Assembly: GCA_947565875.1 (NCBI GenBank)
Contig: CANOHR010000079.1
Location: 1 to 5,633, forward strand
DNA: 5,633 bases
Origin: an uncultured Pseudoflavonifractor sp.
Lineage (GTDB): Bacteria > Bacillota > Clostridia > Oscillospirales > Oscillospiraceae
Direction: 5' to 3'
This document shows, one piece after another, positions 1-4,578 of the stretch (position 1 is the stretch's first letter; each line of letters starts with the position of its first letter). Made by a program: the position numbers and the translations under genes. A model generated the notes under the pieces. The model saw only the letters and a program-made list of their open reading frames with translations. It had not been told where the DNA came from and searched no databases.

Positions 1-579
1 ACCGAGGAGATCTGGCAGTCTCTGCCCCATGTGGGAGATTACCTGATGCTTCAGCAGTGGCCCAGACACAGTGTGAAGCTGGACTTCCCGGCGGAGGAGA
101 GAGCGGTGGATCTGCTCATCGATGCTACCCGTGCAGTCCGGGGCAAGAGGGCGGAACTGAACGTACCGCCCTCCAAGAAGGCTCATTTGACCATTTCCAC
201 CTTGGAGACCCGTGTGTTTACCCAAGGAATTCCCTTGCTGAAGCGGCTGGCCTACGCCAGCGACGTGACGGTGGTGGGCGTGTCCGACAGTCCTACCAGC
301 GCCGAGGCGTCCTCCCAGGGGCTGGTGGAGGTCATTACCCACGCCGCCCGGGTTTTCGTACCCCTTCGGGAACTGGTGGATCTGGAGAAGGAGAAGGCCC
401 GACTCCAGAAGGAACTGGGCCAGAAGAAGGGGCAGCTGGCCGGATTGGAGGCCAAGCTCCAGAATCCCGGCTTCCTCTCCAAGGCTCCTGAACAGGTGGT
501 GGCGGCGGAAAAGCAGCGCTGCGAAGAACTGAAGGCTCTCATTGCCAAGCTGGAGGATTCTGCCGCCGCTATGCTGTAA
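1..579 (+). CDS. valS: Valyl-tRNA synthetase, C-terminal part (5' end outside window)
   Basis: This is the last 192 codons of a class I aminoacyl-tRNA synthetase that charges tRNA-Val in the cytoplasm. The frame is open from base 1 and begins TEEIWQSLP, the conserved stretch seen in the anticodon-binding domain of ValS, so the gene starts left of the window; the first in-frame GTG at 31 is internal, not a start. Roughly residues 1-125 of the visible part form the end of the helical anticodon-binding domain, including AVRGKRAELNVPPSKK, typical of ValS. Residues from about 126 (LRELVDLEKEKARLQKEL) to the end are charged, heptad-like and Lys/Glu-rich, matching the C-terminal coiled-coil arm that contacts the tRNA. 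The stretch NPGFLSKAPEQVVAAEK is a very characteristic ValS tail motif. It ends at TAA 577-579. No terminator is obvious directly after it. Confidence 0.95.
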   Translation, partial: TEEIWQSLPHVGDYLMLQQWPRHSVKLDFPAEERAVDLLIDATRAVRGKRAELNVPPSKKAHLTISTLETRVFTQGIPLLKRLAYASDVTVVGVSDSPTSAEASSQGLVEVITHAARVFVPLRELVDLEKEKARLQKELGQKKGQLAGLEAKLQNPGFLSKAPEQVVAAEKQRCEELKALIAKLEDSAAAML

Positions 580-611
580 CCGCTTTGTGAGCTTTTGTCA
601 TAATTTTGTTG

Positions 612-640
612 TTGTGCGTTGAAGAAAGAGCGGATAGAAT
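612..640 (+). promoter_or_regulatory. Possible sigma-A promoter for the lipoprotein gene
   Basis: TTGTGC at 612-617 and TAGAAT at 635-640 are separated by 17 bases. The -10 matches five of six consensus bases; the -35 matches only the TTG part. It lies in the 98-base gap between valS and the lipoprotein start at 678 and points the right way. No other pair in the gap has better spacing. This is pattern matching only. Confidence 0.35.
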
Positions 641-677
641 AGAGAAGAGAGGGATCATCCGCCCGAAGGAGGGGCGT

Positions 678-1532
678 ATGCATATGAAGAAGTATCTCAT
701 ATTCTTATCCGCCGCGCTGGCCTTGAGTCTGACAGCCTGCGCTCAGCGGGAGGCGGAGACCACCCCCACAGCCGTTCCCACACCGGAGCCTAAGCCTACG
801 GTACTGGTGACGCCTGCCGTGTCTCCCAGCCCGAAAGTTACCATCCCGCCGGAAATGACCGTTACTCCGGCTCCCACAGAGACGGCGGCTCCTACTCCAA
901 AGCCTGTATTGACGCCGACCCCGGCTCCCATCCAAACGCCGACGCCTACCCAGACCCCGGAGCCCACGCCGCAGCCTGTGCCTGAACCTACGCCTGAGCC
1001 TGTCCCGTCGGAACCTGTCCTCCCTCCGGAAACTTCCATGGAGCCGGTCCGGCCTCGTGACGAGGAGGTGCTGGAAGCCTACCGGACGGCGCAGGAAGCA
1101 TATAACTGGTTTGCTCTGGCGACCCTGGAGGCCCATCAGGATGAAAAGGTGGAACTGGAGGGAAGGCTTTATGCCAGAGTGGCCGATGAGAGGTTTCCCA
1201 CTATGGACAGCCTTCGGGGATACCTGAAGACCCTGTTTTCCGATGAGGTGGTGGATGCTCTGCTTCCCATCGCGGGAGAGCAATACGTGGAGATCGATGG
1301 ACAACTTTATGTAAGCGAGGGTGGCCGGGGCACTGATATTACCAAGGGAGCGGTGACCCTCTCGGTAAACTGGCCTGCGGAGGAGGGCGCCATGGCCTGT
1401 ACAGTCCGGGCCGAGGTGGAGCTTCTAGACGAGGAGACGCTTACTACGGTCGTGGGAACGCAGATATATGAGTTTCCCTATCAGAAGGTGGGAGACAAAT
1501 GGGTATTTACCCACTTTGAAGCCATAAAATGA
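678..1532 (+). CDS. Lipoprotein with Pro/Thr-rich stalk and IseA-like C-terminal domain
   Basis: This is a 284-residue predicted surface lipoprotein. Start: ATG 678 follows the strong ribosome binding site AAGGAGG (666-672) at 5 bases; ATG 684 (MKKYL...) is an alternative at 11 bases. The signal peptide has Lys4-Lys5, a hydrophobic core and the lipobox LTAC, giving lipidated Cys21. Residues about 29-126 form a stalk very rich in Pro, Thr and Glu (34 prolines in 98 residues), probably spanning or packing against the wall. Residues about 131-284 form a compact domain with AYNWF, an LYARV strand, a SLRGYLKTLFSDEVVD helix, GRGTDIT, and a closing GDKWVFTHF strand. From memory these resemble clostridial proteins annotated as IseA DL-endopeptidase inhibitors; Bacillus IseA restrains LytF/CwlO-type peptidoglycan hydrolases. 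The domain call is not verified; a generic secreted NTF2- or cystatin-like fold is possible. Inferred role: a membrane-anchored modulator of wall hydrolysis. Confidence 0.7.
   Translation: MHMKKYLIFLSAALALSLTACAQREAETTPTAVPTPEPKPTVLVTPAVSPSPKVTIPPEMTVTPAPTETAAPTPKPVLTPTPAPIQTPTPTQTPEPTPQPVPEPTPEPVPSEPVLPPETSMEPVRPRDEEVLEAYRTAQEAYNWFALATLEAHQDEKVELEGRLYARVADERFPTMDSLRGYLKTLFSDEVVDALLPIAGEQYVEIDGQLYVSEGGRGTDITKGAVTLSVNWPAEEGAMACTVRAEVELLDEETLTTVVGTQIYEFPYQKVGDKWVFTHFEAIK
759..1055 (+). repeat. Low-complexity Pro/Thr/Glu codon-repeat tract
   Basis: Irregular PT, TP, EP and PTPEP repeats are encoded by CCN-ACN-CCN and GAG-CCN codons inside the lipoprotein gene. The tract is imperfect at DNA level: synonymous codons vary from unit to unit, which suggests selection for the peptide character and not recent slippage. 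Length variation between strains would be expected here. The complementary strand has long Gly/Val- and Arg-rich open frames, which are by-products of this composition. Confidence 0.7.
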
Positions 1533-1562
1533 CAAAAAATGCGCCATAGTACAAGCTATAAT
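1530..1562 (+). promoter_or_regulatory. Candidate spoIIA promoter: TATAAT with an upstream 0A-box-like site
   Basis: A perfect TATAAT lies at 1557-1562, 58 bases before the spoIIAA start. There is no good -35 at 17 bases (the sequence there is A-rich). TGACAAA at 1530-1536, overlapping the lipoprotein stop codon, differs from the Spo0A box core TGNCGAA at one base. Its first six bases resemble part of a -35 and lie 21 bases from the -10. Known biology: the Spo0A-dependent spoIIG promoter of Bacillus uses sigma-A with an over-long spacer and a 0A box over the -35, while Bacillus spoIIA itself uses sigma-H plus Spo0A. I see no convincing sigma-H (AGGA...GAAT) pair here. The -10 is clear; the Spo0A part is inference. 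Confidence 0.4.
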
Positions 1563-1598
1563 CACGGTATACCAAATTTTGGTATACCGTGATTTTTT
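1560..1598 (+). terminator. Rho-independent terminator (17-bp near-perfect palindrome) after the lipoprotein gene
   Basis: The arms are 1560-1576 and 1578-1594, perfectly complementary around a single central base at 1577, and the T-run TTTTTT at 1593-1598 follows. In RNA the innermost A-U pairs would open to form the loop. It lies 27 bases after the lipoprotein stop and 22 bases before spoIIAA. Each arm contains the self-complementary octamer GGTATACC (1566-1573 and 1581-1588). The stem is AT-rich for a terminator, and its very high symmetry would also suit a dimeric repressor site. Termination is the preferred reading because of the position and the T-run. Confidence 0.75.
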
Positions 1599-1620
1599 AT
1601 GCGAAAGAGAGGAAAGCCCT

Positions 1621-1929
1621 ATGCCGGTAGATTGTTTGGAAATCGGTCAGACCCTGACGGCCAGGATCGCCGGGGAGGTGGACCATCATGCCGCCAAGGA
1701 CCTAATGGCGCGGCTGGGCCGGGAGATCGACGCGGCGCTACCCCAAAAGCTGGAACTGGATCTGGGTTCGGTGAGCTTTATGGATTCCTCGGGCATCGCC
1801 ATTGTACTGCGCAGCTGGAAACGGATGGAACAGTTGGGGGGGAGCGTATCCCTGCGCAAGGTGCCTCCCCAGTGCGCCAAAGTCCTGCGGGCCGCTGGAG
1901 TAGAGAAGCTCATACCCTTTGTGGATTAA
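1621..1929 (+). CDS. spoIIAA: Anti-sigma F factor antagonist SpoIIAA (STAS domain)
   Basis: This 102-residue cytoplasmic anti-anti-sigma factor frees sigma-F by binding SpoIIAB in the forespore. The single STAS domain shows GEVDHHAAKDL (residues 18-28, matching GELDHHTAETL of Bacillus subtilis) and SFMDSSGIAIVL (52-63). By alignment with the Bacillus protein, Ser56 of D55-S56-S57-G58 corresponds to Ser58, the residue phosphorylated by SpoIIAB and dephosphorylated by SpoIIE. ATG 1621 is preceded by GAGAGG (1607-1612) at 8 bases; an upstream in-frame start at 1579 lies inside the terminator palindrome and is unlikely. The protein ends at PFVD, about 15 residues shorter than the 117-residue Bacillus protein, so the last helix is missing. 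The next gene's ribosome binding site overlaps the stop codon, so there is no room for a lost tail. First gene of the spoIIA operon. Confidence 0.95.
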   Translation: MPVDCLEIGQTLTARIAGEVDHHAAKDLMARLGREIDAALPQKLELDLGSVSFMDSSGIAIVLRSWKRMEQLGGSVSLRKVPPQCAKVLRAAGVEKLIPFVD

Positions 1930-1942
1930 GGAGGACATACAT

Positions 1943-2380
1943 ATGAAGCCCATCAACGAGGTCAAATTGACCTTTCTCAGCCGTAGCGCCAACGAAGGCT
2001 TTGCTCGGACAGCGGCGGCCTGCTTTGCCGCCCAATTGGATCCTACCCTGGATGAGGTCAACGACATTAAAACCGCCGTCAGCGAGGCGGTGACCAACTG
2101 TATCGTCCATGCCTATCCGGAGCGGTTAGGGCTGGTGACCATGCGACTTCGGCTTTTTGAGGACAATGCTCTGGAGATCGTTATCAAGGATTCCGGGGTG
2201 GGAATACCCGATGTGGAGAAAGCCCGAAAACCCTTATACACCACCGGCGGAGACGACCGCTCCGGAATGGGCTTTACCATTATGGAGAGCTTTATGGATA
2301 CTCTCAGGGTCCGCTCCGTTCCGGGAAGGGGGACCACCGTCACCATGCGCCGCCAGGTCTCCCGGCGGCTGAACGCTTGA
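1943..2380 (+). CDS. spoIIAB: Anti-sigma F factor / serine kinase SpoIIAB
   Basis: This 145-residue GHKL-fold protein binds sigma-F and holds it inactive. It also phosphorylates SpoIIAA on serine using ATP. Visible ATP-site motifs are the N box, VSEAVTNCIVHAY (46-58), with Glu48 as likely catalytic base and Asn52 as Mg ligand (Glu46 and Asn50 in Bacillus); the G1 box DSGVGIPDVEKARKPLYTT (83-101); and the G2/lid segment RSGMGFTIMESFMD (106-119), almost identical to the Bacillus sequence. Arg22 aligns with Bacillus Arg20, which contacts both SpoIIAA and sigma-F. The length is normal for the family. The start ATG 1943 has AAGGAGG at 1928-1934, 8 bases upstream and overlapping the spoIIAA stop, so the two genes are likely coupled. 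Its TGA stop overlaps the TTG start of sigF. Confidence 0.96.
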   Translation: MKPINEVKLTFLSRSANEGFARTAAACFAAQLDPTLDEVNDIKTAVSEAVTNCIVHAYPERLGLVTMRLRLFEDNALEIVIKDSGVGIPDVEKARKPLYTTGGDDRSGMGFTIMESFMDTLRVRSVPGRGTTVTMRRQVSRRLNA

Positions 2381-3084
2381 GCAGCTCGACCCTGCCGCTG
2401 CTGGAGGCTGCCAGAGAAGGGGACAACGACGCTTGCGGAAGGCTCTTGGAGGAAAACTCCGGCCTGGTGTGGAGCGTGGTGCGCCGCTATTTTGGGCGGG
2501 GCGTGGACCCGGAGGACCTGTATCAGCTGGGCTGTCTCGGCTTTGTAAAGGCGGTCCGGGGTTTTGACCCGGCCTTTGGCTGCCAGTTCTCCACCTATGC
2601 TGTCCCCAAGATCGCCGGGGAGATCCGCCGCTTCCTTCGGGATGACGGTGCGGTAAAGGTGAGCCGGGGGCTCCGGGAGCGGGGGGGCAGCATCCAAAAG
2701 GCCAGAGACAGGCTTCAGGGGGAACTGGGACGGGAACCCACCCTTTCGGAGTTGGCGGCGGAGACGGGCCTGGAGCCGGAGGAGATCGCCGCGGCTGAGA
2801 CGGCCAACGCCCCGGTTTCCTCTCTTCAGATGGAGCTGGGGGATGGCCTCACCTTGGAGCAAATGGTGGGGGACGAGGGGATGGAGGAGGGGGTCCTGGA
2901 GCGTCTGGCCCTCCGGGAGGCCATCCACTCTCTTTCAGATCGGGAGCGGCAGGTGGTGGAATTGCGGTACTTCCGGTGTCTTACCCAGGATAAGGCGGCT
3001 AAGGTCCTGCAGGTCAGTCAGGTCCAGGTTTCCCGAATCGAGCGGAAGGCAATGGAGCACCTGCGGAAGATCTTGCTGGAATAG
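2377..3084 (+). CDS. sigF: RNA polymerase sporulation sigma factor SigF (SpoIIAC)
   Basis: This 235-residue sigma-70-family factor directs RNA polymerase to early forespore genes. Region 2 is clear: LVWSVVRRYFGRGVDPEDLYQ (from residue 30), then GCLGFVKAVRGFDPAFG and FSTYAVPKIAGEIRRFLRDDG (71-91), followed by VKVSRGLRE, the sigma-F/G signature. Region 3 covers about 97-150 (GREPTLSELAAETGL). Region 4 ends with the helix-turn-helix TQDKAAKVLQVSQVQVSRIERK (203-224). The start is TTG 2377, whose last two bases begin the spoIIAB stop (TTGA overlap). No upstream in-frame ATG or GTG was found and no good Shine-Dalgarno precedes it, so translation probably depends on ribosomes finishing spoIIAB. It is about 20 residues shorter than Bacillus SigF, mostly at the N-terminus. 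Two TAG stops stand in tandem (3082-3087). SigG is the main alternative, but the spoIIAA-spoIIAB context settles it. Confidence 0.95.
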   Translation: MSSSTLPLLEAAREGDNDACGRLLEENSGLVWSVVRRYFGRGVDPEDLYQLGCLGFVKAVRGFDPAFGCQFSTYAVPKIAGEIRRFLRDDGAVKVSRGLRERGGSIQKARDRLQGELGREPTLSELAAETGLEPEEIAAAETANAPVSSLQMELGDGLTLEQMVGDEGMEEGVLERLALREAIHSLSDRERQVVELRYFRCLTQDKAAKVLQVSQVQVSRIERKAMEHLRKILLE

Positions 3085-3088
3085 TAGA

Positions 3089-3116
3089 AAAAAGGGAACC
3101 TTCGGGTTCCCTTTTT
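3089..3116 (+). terminator. Rho-independent terminator of the spoIIA operon
   Basis: A perfect 12-bp stem (3089-3100 with 3105-3116) carries the loop TTCG at 3101-3104 closed by a C-G pair, the exceptionally stable C(UUCG)G tetraloop. The lower stem is an A-run pairing with a T-run, so the hairpin has a U-tract in either direction, though no convergent gene is present to use the reverse one. It begins just after the tandem sigF stop codons and separates the sporulation operon from the glycosyltransferase genes. Confidence 0.93.
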
Positions 3117-3135
3117 CGTCTAAATAGAGTATAAT
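3107..3135 (+). promoter_or_regulatory. Weak candidate promoter for the gtrB-gtrA genes
   Basis: TATAAT at 3130-3135 is a perfect -10 hexamer, 39 bases before the gtrB-like start. The sequence 17 bases upstream, TTCCCT (3107-3112), is a poor -35 and lies in the descending arm of the preceding terminator. The -10 is also part of a 7-bp inverted repeat, GTATAAT (3129-3135) and ATTATAC (3147-3153). A promoter is expected here because the terminator isolates the next genes; the exact element is uncertain. Confidence 0.4.
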
Positions 3136-3173
3136 TAAATTGCCTTATTATACAAAAGAAGGAGTGCGTTCCG

Positions 3174-4127
3174 TTGAAGGACATTTTATATATCGTGGTG
3201 CCCTGCTACAACGAGGAGGAGGTCCTGCCTGAGACCTCCAAACGGCTGAAGGAGAAAGTGGAGAGCCTGGTGAAGGCGGAGGGGATCAGCGAAAAGAGCC
3301 GGATCCTCTTTGTGAACGACGGCTCCAAGGACCGGACCTGGGAGATCATTTCCTCCCTCCATGCCGCCGACCCCGTCTTTTCCGGGGTGGACCTCAGCCG
3401 GAACCGGGGACACCAGAACGCCCTTCTGGCGGGGCTTATGACCGCCAAGGACCGGTGCGACATGTGTATCTCCATGGACGCTGACCTTCAGGACGATGTG
3501 GACGCAGTGGACAGGATGGTGGAGGAATATTACGCCGGGTGCGATATCGTCTACGGCGTCCGCTCCTCCCGAAAAAAGGATACCTTCTTCAAGCGCTTTA
3601 CCGCCGAGGGCTTTTACCGGATGATGGACCTGATGGGGGCGGAGACGGTCTTCAACCACGCCGACTACCGTCTCATGTCCCGCCGGGCCCTGGAGGGCCT
3701 TGCCCAGTTCAAGGAGGTGAACCTGTTCCTCCGGGGCATCGTACCCATGGTAGGCTACCGGACAGGAACGGTGGAATATGAACGGGGAGAGCGGTTTGCG
3801 GGGGAGAGTAAATACCCCTTGAAGAAGATGCTTGCCTTCGCCATGGAGGGCATTACCAGCCTTTCTACCAAGCCTCTGAAGATGATCACCGGCCTGGGCT
3901 TTTTCATTTTTCTGGTGAGCGTCGCCATGCTGGTCTATTCCATAGTCCGCTGGGCTATGGGGGAGACCATCATCGGCTGGGCCAGCGTCATTTGCTCGGT
4001 GTGGGCCATCGGTGGGCTCATCCTGCTGTCTCTGGGGGTCATAGGAGAGTATATCGGCAAGATCTATCTGGAGACCAAGGGCCGCCCCCGGTTCCTGATC
4101 CGGGAGGTGCTGGACAGTGAGAAATAA
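3174..4127 (+). CDS. GtrB/CsbB-type polyprenyl-phosphate glycosyltransferase (family GT2)
   Basis: This 317-residue protein most likely transfers a sugar from a nucleotide donor to undecaprenyl phosphate on the cytoplasmic face of the membrane. The GT-A domain opens with YIVVPCYNEEEVLP (6-19), followed by FVNDGSKDRT (46-55), SRNRGHQNALLAGL (75-88) and the metal-binding DAD (Asp102, Asp104) with QDD (106-108). NHADYRLMSRRAL and RFAGESKYPLKKMLAFAMEGITS are hallmark stretches of the GtrB/YfdH/CsbB group. Two C-terminal membrane segments lie at about 238-259 and 266-290, then GEYIGKIYLETKGRPRFLI, again typical. The length is usual for this subgroup. The start is TTG 3174 with AAGGAG at 3159-3164, 9 bases upstream. 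Its 3' end overlaps the next gene by 11 bases, so the two are co-translated. The sugar (glucose, N-acetylglucosamine or another) cannot be read from the sequence. Confidence 0.9.
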   Translation: MKDILYIVVPCYNEEEVLPETSKRLKEKVESLVKAEGISEKSRILFVNDGSKDRTWEIISSLHAADPVFSGVDLSRNRGHQNALLAGLMTAKDRCDMCISMDADLQDDVDAVDRMVEEYYAGCDIVYGVRSSRKKDTFFKRFTAEGFYRMMDLMGAETVFNHADYRLMSRRALEGLAQFKEVNLFLRGIVPMVGYRTGTVEYERGERFAGESKYPLKKMLAFAMEGITSLSTKPLKMITGLGFFIFLVSVAMLVYSIVRWAMGETIIGWASVICSVWAIGGLILLSLGVIGEYIGKIYLETKGRPRFLIREVLDSEK

Positions 4128-4524
4128 GCTGGTGGACGCCACCATTCCTAAGTTCCTGCTGGTGGGGGTGGGCAATACCCTTCTATCAGCGGTCCTCATG
4201 TTTCTGCTAGAGGGCCTGGGCTATTGGCCCTCCACCGCCATCGCCTATGTGGCCGGGGCGGTGATGAGCTTTTTCCTCAACCGGAGCTTTACCTTTCAAA
4301 GCCGGGAGGCCATGGGCCCCTCAGCGGCAAAATTTGCCCTCAATGTGGCGGTGTGCTATGTGCTGGCCTATTCCATTGCCCAGCCTGCGGGTGGGGTGAT
4401 CCTGGGCGCTTTGGGTCTGGAGGGCATTTGGCTGGAGCGGCTGACCAAGCTGGGCGGCATGGGGCTTTATACAGTTCTCAACTATTTCGGCCAGCGTTTT
4501 TTTGCCTTCCGAAAAACAAGGTAG
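4117..4524 (+). CDS. GtrA-family membrane protein (putative lipid-linked sugar flippase)
   Basis: This small, very hydrophobic protein of 135 residues has four predicted membrane helices, the usual size and topology of the GtrA family. Visible hallmarks are FLLVGVGNTLLSAVLMFLL in helix 1, the conserved loop FFLNRSFTF after helix 2, FALNVAVCYVLAYSI in helix 3, and YTVLNYFGQRFFAFR closing helix 4. Family members (GtrA, GtcA) are thought to move polyprenyl-phosphate sugars across the membrane; this activity is inferred for most of them. The start is GTG 4117, inside the end of the glycosyltransferase gene, with GGGAGG at 4102-4107, 9 bases upstream. The 11-base overlap with a GtrB-type gene strongly supports a shared pathway, such as decoration of teichoic acid or another wall polymer. 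Confidence 0.9.
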   Translation: MRNKLVDATIPKFLLVGVGNTLLSAVLMFLLEGLGYWPSTAIAYVAGAVMSFFLNRSFTFQSREAMGPSAAKFALNVAVCYVLAYSIAQPAGGVILGALGLEGIWLERLTKLGGMGLYTVLNYFGQRFFAFRKTR

Positions 4525-4546
4525 GGCGCGGCTTCCCAGACGCGCC
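4525..4546 (+). other. GC-only stem-loop between gtrA-like gene and secreted-protein gene
   Basis: GGCGCG (4525-4530) pairs perfectly with CGCGCC (4541-4546) around a 10-base loop, starting immediately after the GtrA stop codon. No T-run follows, so it is not a standard intrinsic terminator. It could slow decay of the upstream mRNA or partly attenuate read-through into the gene at 4579. Chance formation in GC-rich DNA is also possible. Confidence 0.35.
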
Positions 4547-4578
4547 GCCCTTCCGCCTGATAGAGAAAGGAGCACTCT

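Noticed and set aside
630..662. Inverted repeat GCGGAT (630-635) and ATCCGC (657-662) as a terminator for valS
   Set aside because: The arms are only 6 bp with a 21-base loop and no T-run. It overlaps the candidate -10 and abuts the next ribosome binding site.
606..677. Extending the lipoprotein to the upstream TTG at 606
   Set aside because: This would place charged residues and the ribosome binding site inside the coding region ahead of the signal peptide. ATG 678 follows AAGGAGG and gives a normal lipoprotein signal.
705..1304. Minus-strand Arg-rich and Gly/Val-rich open frames opposite the lipoprotein gene
   Set aside because: They are the complement of the Pro/Thr codon repeats (Pro codons read as Gly or Arg). 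No start signal is seen.
2113..2928. 271-codon open frame on the minus strand opposite spoIIAB/sigF
   Set aside because: It lies fully opposite two strongly recognised genes, has no recognisable domain or ribosome binding site, and is explained by GC-rich codon bias.
3186..4199. 337-codon open frame on the minus strand opposite the glycosyltransferase gene
   Set aside because: The long frame is a shadow of the high-GC coding strand. The translation is His/Pro/Leu-rich without motifs, and the + strand gene is certain.
4525..4546. GC-rich hairpin after the GtrA gene as an intrinsic terminator
   Set aside because: No T-run follows the stem, so it is listed only as a stem-loop of unknown role.
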